Assembly: GCA_965204565.1 (NCBI GenBank)
Contig: CBDBEU010000005.1
Location: 1,054,001 to 1,118,000, forward strand
Source of the DNA: CBDBEU01 sp965204565
GTDB lineage: Bacteria > Pseudomonadota > Alphaproteobacteria > Rhizobiales > TMED25
Length of the DNA stretch: 64,000 nt
Reading direction: 5' to 3'
The notes beneath the pieces are model-generated. The model searched no databases. It was not told the DNA's origin and worked only from the letters and a program-made list of their open reading frames with translations. The translations under genes and the position numbers were made by a program. Below, one piece after another: positions 1 to 8,753 of this stretch (the stretch's first letter is position 1; every line of letters starts with the position of its first letter).

Positions 1-569
1 ACCTGAACGACCGGATTGGTGTCTGAACCGTAAAGCGACTCGACCGCGTGGGCCATCGCGTTCATGCCGCTGGCGGCGGCAGTTTCGGCCGGTAGGCTGG
101 CGAGGAGCGCGGGATCGTAGAACACGGTTTTGGCAAGGGCACCGGGATCGACACTAACGCGCCGGGCCGAATCCGTACCGACATACCAATTCGCTGCGAG
201 TTCGGAGCCGGAGAAGGTTGTCGGCACCGCAATCATGGGCAAATCCGTATCGGCGACCACCGCCTTGCCAAGCCCGATCGCCGTCCCGCCACCGACGGCG
301 ATGATCCCGTTGGCGCGCGAGCCCTGAATGGAACTCATGACCTGATCGAATGCGTACTGCGGAAAGCCCGCCCGCGCCGCCGTGCAGACCAACGCTCGCT
401 GCGTCCCGAGGTCACGCGCAACAGATTCAGCTAGTTCGGCTCGCCCTGGCGAGCAGATGATCACGCTGCGGGAGTGGCCGAGCCTGGCAGCTTCGTCTGC
501 AAGACCACATATGGAGTTGATGCCAAAAATGACACGGGCCGGCATTGGGTTGTAGGTGGAATGACACAT
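1..569 (-). CDS. maleylacetate reductase (iron-containing alcohol dehydrogenase family), 3' part outside window
   Basis: Maleylacetate reductase reduces maleylacetate to 3-oxoadipate with NAD(P)H, a late step in hydroxyquinol/resorcinol and chlorocatechol catabolism. The frame starts with ATG at 569 (MCHSTYNPMPARVIFG) and is open to the window edge, giving about 189 of the usual ~350 residues. Visible are the glycine-rich nucleotide-binding stretch (AVGGGTAIGLGKAVV), the segment AVPTTFSGSE, and the start of the metal-binding half, MNAMAHAVESLYG, which is typical of maleylacetate reductases within the Fe-ADH family. No frameshift or stop is seen in this part. It points away from tspO, so catabolic partners should lie to the left of the window. 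The family is firm; the exact substrate is inferred from motif resemblance. Confidence 0.8.
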   Translation of the reverse strand, partial: MCHSTYNPMPARVIFGINSICGLADEAARLGHSRSVIICSPGRAELAESVARDLGTQRALVCTAARAGFPQYAFDQVMSSIQGSRANGIIAVGGGTAIGLGKAVVADTDLPMIAVPTTFSGSELAANWYVGTDSARRVSVDPGALAKTVFYDPALLASLPAETAAASGMNAMAHAVESLYGSDTNPVVQ

Positions 570-892
570 GTTACGCACCTGCTTCTCCTATGAGTGCTTC
601 TGGAGCGACTCCTTTGGCATGGGAGTTCGGCCCCACCGCTCAAGTCAATTCGCAGGATCGCCGATTTGTGCTGTCGACGCGGCTTCTCACGACGTCAGGG
701 TCAGCGTGTCCTCAATGTTAGCGTATTTACTCAGAAGGAGTATTGTGACATGGACGAAAAGCGGCACTGAGAATCCCGCACACAGTTCTACCGCCGTGAC
801 CGCAACCGCCCAATCGACCTTTCCACGCAGCCAAGACCCCTATCGGCCTTTCCGCACTTGCTGAGCGCTGCGTCACCGCTCGGCAGATTCAG
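570..892. other. intergenic region without a supported gene
   Basis: About 320 bases separate the leftward maleylacetate reductase start from the promoter-like site of tspO. Open frames here have no recognisable protein motif and unconvincing starts. The stretch probably holds the promoter of the reductase on the minus strand, but no clear -10/-35 pair or operator was found. Confidence 0.5.
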
Positions 893-922
893 TGATCCGC
901 CCTGGCGTTCATGCCGTTATCT
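893..922 (+). promoter_or_regulatory. candidate ECF (ChrR-type) sigma promoter of tspO
   Basis: TGATCC at 893-898 is followed after exactly 18 bases by TTATCT at 917-922, with the tspO ATG 28 bases further on. TGATCC is the established -35 element of the Rhodobacter sphaeroides RpoE (ChrR-controlled) sigma factor. The same hexamer and the same 18-base spacing recur in front of four other genes of this cluster, which is the main support. Confidence 0.6.
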
Positions 923-950
923 TTCCTCTTGTTGAGAAACGAATTTCCAA

Positions 951-1451
951 ATGAACACTCAAGCTCACGGTTGGCATAAAAATCGGTCTGATTTGATCGG
1001 CCTTGGCGGCTTCCTCGCACTGTGTCTTGCAGTCTCCGGGCTTGGGGCAATCGCCACGGCGACAAGTGTCGGGTCCTGGTATCAGGCGCTCGAAAAGCCC
1101 TCGTTCAATCCTCCGGATTGGGTGTTTGGTCCGGTCTGGACCTTGCTTTTCATTCTCATGGCCATTGCTGGCTGGCGCATCTGGCGTGCTGCACGTTCCA
1201 CGGCGCGCACCATCGCACTTGTCATGTTTGCGGTTCAGCTCGGCTTGAACCTTGCGTGGTCGATCCTGTTCTTCGGTTTGCAGTCCATCGCGGGCGCGCT
1301 TGTCGACATCGTCCTGTTGCTGGCGGCGATTGTGACCACCACCATTGTTTTCTGGCGGATAGAGCGCTTTACGGCAGCACTGCTCGTGCCCTACGCAATC
1401 TGGGTTTGCTATGCGTTCCTCCTCAACGCCGCCATCTGGCTGCTCAACTGA
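951..1451 (+). CDS. tspO: TspO/MBR family tryptophan-rich sensory protein
   Basis: TspO is a five-helix inner or outer membrane protein that binds porphyrins and modulates tetrapyrrole and photooxidative responses in alphaproteobacteria. The 166-residue frame is of normal family length and has the diagnostic tryptophan/proline-rich region (SWYQALEKPSFNPPDWVFGPVW, residues about 43-64), five hydrophobic segments and the NLAWSILFF stretch near residue 99. It is the only undamaged member of the ECF-sigma cluster in this window. A TGATCC-N18-TTATCT site lies 28 bases upstream of the ATG. It is followed by broken folE with a promoter-like site of its own. Function in light or oxidative stress is inferred from family and context. 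Confidence 0.93.
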   Translation: MNTQAHGWHKNRSDLIGLGGFLALCLAVSGLGAIATATSVGSWYQALEKPSFNPPDWVFGPVWTLLFILMAIAGWRIWRAARSTARTIALVMFAVQLGLNLAWSILFFGLQSIAGALVDIVLLLAAIVTTTIVFWRIERFTAALLVPYAIWVCYAFLLNAAIWLLN

Positions 1452-1499
1452 CGCAAAAAACGCAAGCCGGGATTGGCCGGGCGGTAGTACATAATGGGG

Positions 1500-1529
1500 T
1501 GATCCGAAGCCCCTCGGAGCGCGTAGACA
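1500..1529 (+). promoter_or_regulatory. candidate ECF (ChrR-type) sigma promoter of folE
   Basis: TGATCC at 1500-1505, 18 bases, then TAGACA at 1524-1529. The likely folE ATG is at 1553, preceded by a GAGGGGAG ribosome-binding site at 1540-1547. Spacing and -35 hexamer are the same as at the tspO, sigma factor and DUF2177 sites. Confidence 0.6.
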
Positions 1530-1552
1530 TCTGGGTAATGAGGGGAGATCCC

Positions 1553-2070
1553 ATGCGCCGTCAAAATCTTTCACCGCTGCCGAGGAACTGGGTGCCCGGC
1601 CGAGCCGCGAGGAAGCCGAGGCCGCCTATGCGACCATCCTTCGCTATGCCGGCGACAATCCTGATCGTGACGGGCTACTTGAAGCGCCGGCCCGTGCGGT
1701 GCGGGCACTCGATGAATGTTTCGCAGGCTGCAATGTCGAGCCGCGCCGGATCCTCAACAAGACATTTGAGGAGATCGATGGCTACGACGAAATGGTGCTG
1801 CTGCGCGCCATCGAGTTTGAAAGCCATTGCGAGCATCACATGGCGCCGATCATCGGCAGGGCCTGGGTGGCGTATCTTCCGGAAAAGCGTGTCGTCGGCA
1901 TTTCGAAACTTGCGCGCACTGTCGATGCCTTTGCCAGACGGCTGCAAATCCAGGAGCGCATGACATCGCAGATTGCCAATGTGATTCAGGAAGAACTCCA
2001 GCCGCTGGGTGTCGGCGTGTTTCGGACTGACGCAGCGACGCGGGCTGAGTTCCTGTCGATGGTCGATTGA
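1553..2070 (+). pseudogene. folE: GTP cyclohydrolase I, 5' frameshift and internal deletion
   Basis: FolE converts GTP to 7,8-dihydroneopterin triphosphate, the entry to folate/pterin synthesis. ATG 1553 has a good ribosome-binding site, but the FolE reading frame (SFTAAEELGARPSREEAEAA onward) lies in another phase, so there is an indel within the first codons. The protein then runs well, including the zinc-binding ESHCEHH segment and GRAWVAYLPEKRVVGISKLAR. Near 2016 the frame jumps from ELQPLGVGV directly to FRTDAATRAEFLSMVD: about 30 residues are missing, in frame. In the family this segment carries the EAEHMCM motif with the third zinc-ligand cysteine, so the product should be inactive even if translated. 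It sits in an ECF-sigma regulon with a promoter-like site upstream and a hairpin terminator downstream. Confidence 0.85.
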
Positions 2071-2088
2071 TCGGTGCTGAACAAAGAT

Positions 2089-2126
2089 CGGGCTTGAATG
2101 ACACCGGTCGGTGTCATTCAAGCCCG
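2089..2126 (+). terminator. perfect 17-bp stem hairpin downstream of folE
   Basis: CGGGCTTGAATGACACC at 2089-2105, a four-base loop GGTC, then the exact reverse complement at 2110-2126, followed by TTTCC. It lies 18 bases after the folE stop. The long perfect stem without a real T-tract suggests a terminator or RNA-stabilising hairpin, possibly bidirectional. It means DUF3095 downstream probably needed its own promoter or readthrough. Confidence 0.75.
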
Positions 2127-2131
2127 TTTCC

Positions 2132-3333
2132 ATGAAACATTCTGAAATGGCGCATGGATCGATTGCTGAAAACTGGATCGACCTGGTTCCCGGGCTGAGT
2201 GATTTCACTCAGGCAGCCGATCCTGCTCACTATGCCAACCTGCCAGATGACTGGATTATCGGCGTATCTGACGTAGTCAACTCCACAACAGAAATCCAGG
2301 CCGGCGCTACAAGACCGTGAACCTGGCAGGTGCCGGCACCATCAGCGCTATGGCCAATGCGCTTGGCGGTCAACTGCCATTGTTAATCTTTGGTGGGGAC
2401 AGTGCCCGCATGGCCAGCCCCCCCCCCGATCAGGCTGCAATAGTCGCCGGTGCGCTCTTGCGCGCTGCGATGTGGACCAAGCGGGATCTCGACCTGGATC
2501 TGCGTGTCGGCATGGTGACAGTCGAGGCGATACGTGCGGCCGGTATTTTGGCGCGCGTCCGACCATCTACGCTACGCCATGTTTGCCGGCGGCGGAATGG
2601 AGTGGGCCGAAGCGCAACTGAAACAAGATGCCATTGAGCTTCAGCCGGCCGGTCCGCAAGACGATCCGGATCTGTCTGGCCTTTCATGCCAATGGGGCCC
2701 GATCGCTCCGAGTAACGGCAACATCTTGCCCCTGATTGTGAAACCGGCTCCGCATGCGGCCAGTTCCGCATTTGCGCAGGTTTCCGCCATGTCATTTCGG
2801 TTCTGGAGGAAGCCGATGCCCTGAGCCCGGTGCCGATCGATGGTCCAGAAGTGCGGTGGCCGTCGGCATCGCTGTCTCTTCAGTCCCGAGTCGCCCATCA
2901 AGGCTGGGGGGCAATATCCAGGCTCTTGCGCGTTTTCACGACGACGGTGCTCATGTGGCTTGTATTCAGGCTCAACCTTCACATTGGCGCATTCGCACCC
3001 AGGCACTACCGGCGCGAGGTCGCGGTCAACACCGACTTCCGCAAGTTCGATGACGAGCTGCCGATGACGGTGGATTGCTCAGGCGAGGTGATCGCGCAAC
3101 TGCGGATGATCCTTGATCAGGCTGCCGAACGGAATATCGCGCGATACGGCATGCATATTCAGGATGAAGCGCTCATGACGTGCATAGCGCCTTCAGTGCT
3201 GAGTTCAGACCATATGCACTTCGTCGATGCAACAAACGGCGTCAAGGTTGATGAGGCCACTGTGACCTCCGCCGGCATTGAAACCTCCAACGGCGTTATT
3301 CACGTCATCGACAGCGTCGTTCTGCCGAACTGA
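2132..3333 (+). pseudogene. DUF3095 protein with frameshifts, fused by deletion to the C-terminus of a FAS1 (fasciclin) protein
   Basis: DUF3095 proteins (about 390 residues, distantly like class III adenylate cyclases) are common in alphaproteobacterial ECF-sigma/ChrR regions; their role is unknown. The start is best at ATG 2132 (MKHSEMAHGSIAENW) because an earlier ATG lies inside the hairpin. Family segments follow in order but in changing phases: HYANLPDDWIIGVSDVVNST, then a shift near 2303, VNLAGAGTISAMANALGGQ, a shift near 2555, LRYAMFAGGGMEWAEAQLK, a shift near 2785, then ADALSPVPIDGPE to DEALMTCIAPSVLSSDHMHFVD. From about 3220 the frame continues seamlessly into NGVKVDEATVTSAGIETS and NGVIHVIDSVVLPN, the hallmark end of a FAS1 domain. 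The remainder of both genes between the two joined points is missing. Confidence 0.75.
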
Positions 3334-3483
3334 ACGAACCGATGCCTCACGCAAAAGGCCGGACGTGTTCCAGCCTTGCATGTTGGTGCAGGTATCTCGC
3401 TCCGCAACAGGGCCGTGCTTCGGTCGTTTGGCGGTCAACTGAAAGCGCCGGAGCCCCGGCCGAAAGAAACTCTGCCGCTGTGT

Positions 3484-3513
3484 TGATCCTGTTGGGAGGG
3501 GCCTGCGTTACTT
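3484..3513 (+). promoter_or_regulatory. candidate autoregulatory promoter of the ECF sigma factor
   Basis: TGATCC at 3484-3489, 18 bases, TTACTT at 3508-3513, 66 bases before the presumed GTG start of the sigma gene. ECF sigma factors of the ChrR group commonly transcribe their own gene. The -10 is the weakest of the five sites in this cluster. Confidence 0.5.
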
Positions 3514-3579
3514 GGACGATAGATAGATGGGTGGATAATGCTTTTGGCGGAATGCACGATCCCAATGCAGCATGTTCCG

Positions 3580-4136
3580 GTGACTGACCCTTTGATCGAA
3601 CAACATCGGTCTTTATTGCGCAGGTCGCCAGCGATCGCGATCACACCGCGTTCCAGGCGCTTTTTCTGCATTTAGGGCCGCGCATCAAGTCGCTGATGAT
3701 GAAAGCCGGCGCGGACAGCGCGCAGGCGGAAGACCTTGTGCAGGACGTCATGACCACAGTCTGGCGCAAGGCAGAGCTGTACGATCCGGCCAAGGGAAGT
3801 GTCAGTGCCTGGATCTATGCGATCGCCCGTAACGCCCGGATCGACCGCTTGCGGCGCAAATCTTCCCAGCCATACGAAGATGTTGAAACTCTGGATCTGG
3901 CTGCCGACCAACCAGACGGAGAAGATGAGCTTAATGCGAGCCAGATCGCTGAGCGTGTTTCAGAGGCACTTGGGCAACTGCCCGATGATCAACGCCAAGT
4001 TATTGATCTGGCCTATGTACAGGACATGTCACAAAGCGAAATCGCCGAAAAACTGATGCTGCCACTCGGGACCGTAAAGTCCCGGATGCGCCTTGCCTAT
4101 GCTCGGTTGAAACCCAAACTTGTGGATCTGCAATGA
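3580..4136 (+). pseudogene. rpoE: ECF RNA polymerase sigma factor (ECF11, RpoE/ChrR group), N-terminal frameshift
   Basis: Sigma factor partner of ChrR, which in Rhodobacter directs the response to singlet oxygen. Region 2 (AEDLVQDVMTTVWRKAELYD, SAWIYAIARNARIDRLRR) and region 4 (QLPDDQRQVIDLAYVQDMSQ, LPLGTVKSRMRLAYARLK) are clear. The best start is GTG 3580 (VTDPLIEQHRSLL), but this is out of phase with the following ASDRDHTAFQALFLHLGPRI; an indel lies near 3610-3620. The only in-frame ATG for the rest is 3696, which would drop about 40 residues including much of the core-binding start of region 2. The stop overlaps the chrR ATG by four bases. So the gene is probably inactive, unless a single-base sequencing error is responsible. 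Confidence 0.8.
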
Positions 4137-4801
4137 CTGTTTCCCATCATCTGGATGATGCCAAGATGATCAGTTACGCCAGCGGTGAGCTGGGCGAGGC
4201 ATTTTGCCTTGTCGTCGCGGCGCACCTGGCAATGTGCGATGCCTGCCGCCAGTCGGTGCGCATTGCCGAGGAGATCGGCGGCCAGTGCCTCGAACAAGGC
4301 GATGGCGCTGAGCTTGCGCCTTTTGCCTTCAACCGTCTGATGCAGTACCTTGACGATACCTCAGACTAGATTGTTGCAAAGCCGGTTCAGCCCAGAAGGA
4401 CGACGGATGGTGGCGCAGACGTGCCACTGCCCCTGCGCCGCCATATCGGGTCTTCACTGTCGGATATTTCATGGCAGAGGGTAGCGCCGGGCGTGCGCAA
4501 GCACTCGGTCAAGCTGCCGGATTCTGCGACTTCATCGCTGTTCCTCCTGCATATCGCACCGGGCAAGGCAATGCCCTAACACGGTCATGGCGGCAGCGAA
4601 ATGACGCTGGTGCTTTCCGGTGCCTATCGCGACGCCATGGGCCGGTTTGGATGTGGTGACATCGCCGATCTTGACGAACATATCGAGCACCAGCCGCGCG
4701 TTGAGCCGGGTGAGCCCTGTATCTGCATTGTTGCGACCGAAGCGCCGACCCGCTTCAAGGGATTTTTCAGCCGCCTGTTGCAGCCCCTGGTGCGGATCTG
4801 A
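4133..4801 (+). pseudogene. chrR: anti-sigma factor ChrR with two in-frame stop codons
   Basis: ChrR holds its ECF sigma factor inactive through an N-terminal zinc domain (ZAS) and releases it in singlet oxygen through a C-terminal cupin domain. The 222-codon frame of normal length is kept throughout. The ZAS part has the zinc motif HLAMCDAC (residues 31-38). A TAG at 4367-4369 ends it after 78 residues and a TAA at 4577-4579 lies inside the cupin part, where MP-stop-HGHGGSEMTLVLSG replaces the usual continuous motif. The cupin then runs to LLQPLVRI. Translation of the first part would leave a stand-alone ZAS domain. In Rhodobacter this domain suffices to bind sigma, and the cupin is needed for release. 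Confidence 0.85.
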
Positions 4802-4812
4802 CCGCCGCAACC

Positions 4813-5422
4813 GTGTCCGGCATCTGGAAGACGGTATGGATCACCGGCGCGAGCTCTGGGATCGGCCTTGAGCTGGCAAGGCCTCTGGATGGCAAGCTGG
4901 CGGCATTTGCCCGAGACCACAAGACATTTGCCTCCTCTCCCGCAGATGTGAGCAATATGCCGGTGCCTGGACGCAGATGGAGGTTGGCGCGTTTGATCTG
5001 GATGCGGTGCGCATGGGCGTGCAGGTCAATATTCTGGGTGTGATGAATGCGCTCGCGCCGTTGCTGCCGCGCATGATCGAGCGTAGGCACGGACATATCG
5101 CTATCGTTGCCTCCGTTGCCGGATACTAGGGACTGCCGAGTTCACTCGCCTATGGGCCAACCAAGGCGGCGCTGGTCAATCCCGGTTTTATCGACACGCC
5201 AATGACGCGCGAAAATCCGTTTCCGATGCCGGTTGATGTCGGCCGAGCAGGCCGCCAGGAAACTGCTGACCGGGCTGGAGCGGGGCGCCGTTCGAGATCG
5301 TGTTCCCGCAGGGCTTCTGCCTTGTCATGAAGGCATTGAAGCTACTGCCGAACGCGCTTTATTTCTGGCTCATGCGCCTTTTTGTCTGGTGCCGCCAGGC
5401 TCAAACCTTGCGCAGTCGGTAG
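4813..5422 (+). pseudogene. short-chain dehydrogenase/reductase (SDR), several lesions
   Basis: NAD(P)-dependent SDR of the kind found next to rpoE-chrR in alphaproteobacteria. The N-terminus has the cofactor motif TGASSGIGLELAR, then the frame is disrupted near 4920-4980. NILGVMNALAPLLPRMIERR follows in another phase, then SVAGY-stop-GLPSSLAYGPTKAAL with a TAG in place of a sense codon just before the catalytic YxxxK (YGPTK). A deletion next joins this to NPGFIDTPMTREN. The C-terminus LPNALYFWLMRLFVWCRQ ends at TAG 5420-5422, overlapping the end of the convergent cfa gene by about 20 bases. It begins 11 bases after chrR, so it was the third gene of the sigma operon. Substrate unknown. Confidence 0.75.
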
Positions 5423-6610
5423 AGCCCAACGTCGATGGCGCCTTGGAGAAATCCAGCCTCGCAATAGCTGAGATAGTAGAGCCAGCGACGGCGGAATTTG
5501 TCATCGAAACCAAGCGCGGCGATTTGCGGCCAGGCGAGTTCGAAGCGCCGGCGCCACTCGGCAATCGTGCTTGCATAGCAATGAGCGAAATGTTCGGTGC
5601 GCCCCAATGTCAAGCCGGCTGCCGCCGCCTCGCGCTCGATCGCACCGGCGGTTGGCAACATGCCACCGGGGAAATGTAGCGCTGAATAAAGTCCGCCTTG
5701 CGCGGGTAGGCATCAAAGTGTTTATCCTCGATAGTGATCGCCTGAAGGGCGGCGCTACCGCCGGGCCTCAAGCGATTGCTCAGCGTCTTGAAGAATCGCG
5801 GCCAGTACTTCTCGCCCACCGCCTCGATCATCTCGATCGCGACAATGCGGTCGAATTGACCGTCGGCATCTCGGTAATCGCAAAGCTCAAAACTGCATTT
5901 GCAGCCAAGATCTGTTCTGGCGGATGACCCGATGGCGTGAGCCAGTTGTTCCTGCGACAGGGTTATGCTCTTGACCGTGGCAGCGCCATGACGTACCAAG
6001 TAGCGCGCCAGTACCATCCAGCCGCAACCAATTTCGAGAACATTCTCGCCGCCTGAAAGCTGTATGAAATCCGCGATGCGTTCGAGCTTGGCAGCTTGTG
6101 CCTGATCGAGCGTGCAAGCCCCACTTTGGTAATAGCCGCTCGAGTAAATCAGGTCAGGGTCGAGACACAGCTGGAAGAACTCATTGCCGAGATCATAGTG
6201 CTCGGCGATGTTGCGCCGGCTGCCCGGCCGCGAGTTTTGCCGCAAGTGATGGCCGATCCGGTCACCGATACGCGCCTTTAACAGTTTGCGATCGGAATTT
6301 TCAAACCGCGCACGATTGCGCAGGAAAAAGCGGAGCAGTCCGGTCAGGTCCGAACAATCGATATCTCCGTCAACATAAGCCTCGGCAAAGCCGATTGAGC
6401 CGCGGCCAAGCGCCCTGGTAATCACCCCGTAGTTGTGAAGCTTGAGCAGCGGTTCAGCATCGGTGATGGCGCGTCCGAACCGGATCTGGCGGCTTGAGGG
6501 CAACTCGGTCAATAATGAGCCATCAGGCTCTCAGTCGAGAAGTTGGCGTCCTGTGCGCCTGATAAAACCGGCAACAATGCCTTCTCGGGCCGGCCTCTAG
6601 GAGCGGCCAT
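5401..6610 (-). pseudogene. cfa: cyclopropane-fatty-acid synthase family SAM methyltransferase, two frameshifts
   Basis: Cfa-type enzymes methylate unsaturated acyl chains of membrane phospholipids; members in ChrR-sigma regulons are linked to singlet-oxygen damage control. ATG 6610 (MAAPRGRPEKALLPVLSGAQ) overlaps the end of the DUF1365 gene. A one-base loss near 6520 puts a stop after LMAHY and moves the rest (LTELPSSRQIRFGRAI) into another phase. The centre is well kept, with NIAEHYDLGNEFF, IYSSGYYQSG and the SAM motif NVLEIGCGW. A second indel near 5680 (a T run shortened before CCCC) scrambles FIQRYI..., and the C-terminus TIAEWRRRFELAWPQIAALG to LYRLRKV is in the third phase. About 400 residues in total, normal for the family. 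Last gene of a three-gene operon. Confidence 0.85.
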
Positions 6611-7354
6611 CATGGGTCTGTTCTTCGGGCACTTGGACTACACATTTTCTCGTTTCGTCGAACCGTAGCTGATCGGATTTGCCGGCGATCACCTTCACCG
6701 TCATCCATCCGGTGCACGCGAGAGCTTTGAGCAGCACCTTGTCGCTCAGCGGCTCCCGGCTGGCATGGAAATAGGCCTTGAGCAGCGGGCCTGCATTGTC
6801 GCGAAGGACAATGCCCAGCGTCAGCGCCTCGTCCGGGACCGTCACATGGAACGAATAGGTGCCCTTGTCCGAATTGAAGGGCGAGACATAGAGCTGCTTG
6901 CGGCAGGACTGGGTCATCACGCCGGACATGTCCGCTTCGGCGGGCAGTGCATATGTCATGCGCTCGCCAAAGGTGTTGTTGACCTCATAGATTATCAGCC
7001 GCACCTGATGGCCGCGGTCGAAGCCGAAATAGACGGTGAGCGGGTTGAACGCGTAGCCAAATATGCGCGGATAGCACAACATCGAAAAACGGCTGCTCTG
7101 ATCACCAACCGCTGAGCCGGCGGCAACTTTTCGTAAGTACGCGTCAAGCGCAGTGCCATCGCCGTGGTCGCGGTCAAACAGGCTGAACAGATTGAAACGA
7201 TTGTGGGAAACAGCTTCAGCCGCTTGTCGATTTCGGGTAGCTGGTCGCAATCACACATCAGAGCGAAAACCCCGTAGCGCAGCGCGTGCATGACCGGGCG
7301 AAGGCGCTTGTGCACCACCTCGCCGAAATAGACCGCTTCAGCGGTGCGGGTCAT
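6597..7354 (-). pseudogene. DUF1365 family protein with one frameshift
   Basis: DUF1365 proteins of about 250 residues accompany Cfa and FAD oxidoreductase genes in the ChrR-sigma regulon; their biochemical role is not settled but is tied to lipid modification. The start MTRTAEAVYFGEVVHKRLRP at 7354 overlaps the stop of the FAD gene (ATGA). The phase changes near 7205 where CTGTTTCCCACAATCG should read KLFSHNRFNLF: one T appears lost from a T run. The remainder, with FSMLCYPRIFGYAFNPLTVY, EVNNTFGERMTY and KQLYVSPFNSDKGTYSFHV, is continuous to 6597. A single-base indel is the only lesion, so this is the member for which a sequencing error is easiest to imagine. Confidence 0.85.
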
Positions 7355-8677
7355 TCGGCTGCCTGCGACATGTCCGGCGGAATTGCCGCGATGCGGCTTG
7401 ATGGATTTGCAAGCGTCCAAGGGCGGTTCACGCCCCCCAGTTGTTCAGCGACGGCAAGGCGACTTTGCGCACTGTCCTCATGGAAGCCATATCCGAAATA
7501 GCTGCCGCAGAACCATGTCCGCCGCACACCATGGATCTGCTGCAATTCGCGCTGCGTATCCAGAGCATGTGAATTGAAAACCGGATGATGGTAATCGAAC
7601 ACGCGGTCGACGGCCTTTGGGTGGATCTCATCTGGTGGATTCAGCGTCACGAAAAGATCGGTATTGGTCGTGAGTTTCTGGAGGCGGTTCATCCAGTAGG
7701 TCACGCACAGGCCTACATCTGAGCCGCCAGACTGCTTGATGTAATTCCAACTTGACCAAAGGTGCCGCCGATTGGGCATCCAGCGCGGATCACGATGCAG
7801 CACAACTCGGTTCGGTTGATAGGGAAAGGCGCCGAGCAGTCGCGCTTCATGCGCGTCTGGCCGATCCAGCAGTGCCAACGCCTGATCGGCATGGGTGGCA
7901 ACCACCACATGATCGAACGGACGCGAGACACCGTGGCCTCCACAACGCTGATATAGCAATCCTGCCGCACAATCTTGTGCACGCGACAGTTGCTCTGAAC
8001 CTCAAATCCGCCGTTGGCAAGCATGCACTCGACATAGCTCCGGCTGCCGCGGCGACGCTGCGCCATGCCGGGCGATGGCGAAATTGCAGCATCCCGTGAT
8101 TGGCATAGAAGCCGACAAAGCTGCGGGCTGGAAAGTCGAGCATCTTGTCCATATCGCTCGACCAGATGGCAGCTCCCATGGGCACGATGTGGCTCTAAAT
8201 GAAGGCGTTTGAGTAGCGCTCTGAGGCAAGGAAATCGCCAAGCGATGTCTCTGCACCGCCTTGCATCACACGCGTCTGCGCCGTGCGAAAGAAGCGTGCG
8301 ACATCGGCTGCCAGCCGCCAATGGCGGGGCCGGGCGAAATTGCGTGGCTGGCCGAAGAAGCCGCCAAACCCCGAGCCTGAATATTCGTAGGCTCCCTTGT
8401 CGAGTGACAGTGCAAAGCTCATCTCGGTCGCGTCGGTCGCAACGCCCAGATGATGAAACAGCGCCGTCAGATTGGGATAATTCTCCTCGTTAAAGACGAT
8501 GAATCCCGTATCGACCGCTGTGCGCCCATCAGGCGTTTGCACATCGACGGTGTTGGCATGTCCGCCGCATGATGGTGCCGTTTCATGCAGTGTGACGCGG
8601 TGGCCGGCTCACAACAGCCAAGTCGCTGAAAGATCGGAAATCCCAGAGCCAATCACCGCAATCTTGAGCTGTTCCAT
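7351..8677 (-). pseudogene. FAD-dependent oxidoreductase (amine-oxidase-like NAD(P)-binding protein), stops and frameshifts
   Basis: First gene of the FAD-DUF1365-cfa operon; homologues are core members of ChrR-sigma regulons and act in membrane fatty-acid modification. The ATG at 8677 begins MEQLKIAVIGSGISDLSATW, a dinucleotide-binding motif in which the usual final Gly is Asp. TGA at 8611-8609 replaces a codon after ATWLL. HANTVDVQTPDGRTAVDTGF and PNLTALFHHLGV follow in the same phase, a TAG at 8197-8195 interrupts SNAFI-SHIVPMGAAIWSSD, and phases change near 8050 and 7925. The C-terminal part (PFDHVVVATHADQALALL, VTYWMNRLQKL, WFCGSYFGYGFHEDS) is continuous to the stop that overlaps the DUF1365 start. 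About 440 residues originally. Confidence 0.85.
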
Positions 8678-8703
8678 GGTGTCCCTGTTTGGAGCCGACC
8701 GCA

Positions 8704-8733
8704 TTTGTACGCGCCCATGGTGCGATCAGATCA
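8704..8733 (-). promoter_or_regulatory. candidate ECF (ChrR-type) sigma promoter of the FAD-DUF1365-cfa operon
   Basis: On the minus strand TGATCT (8733-8728), 18 bases, TACAAA (8709-8704), 26 bases before the operon's ATG. It is back to back with the DUF2177 promoter-like site at 8754, so the two divergent units would both belong to the sigma regulon. Confidence 0.6.
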
Positions 8734-8753
8734 CCGAAACAGCCATCGCATCG

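Noticed and set aside
909..1574. 221-codon minus-strand frame antisense to tspO
   Set aside because: Composition is that of a shadow frame; the plus strand encodes an unambiguous TspO protein.
2111..2131. ATG at 2111 as the start of the DUF3095 gene
   Set aside because: It lies inside the right arm of the folE hairpin and adds residues not found in the family; ATG 2132 is preferred.
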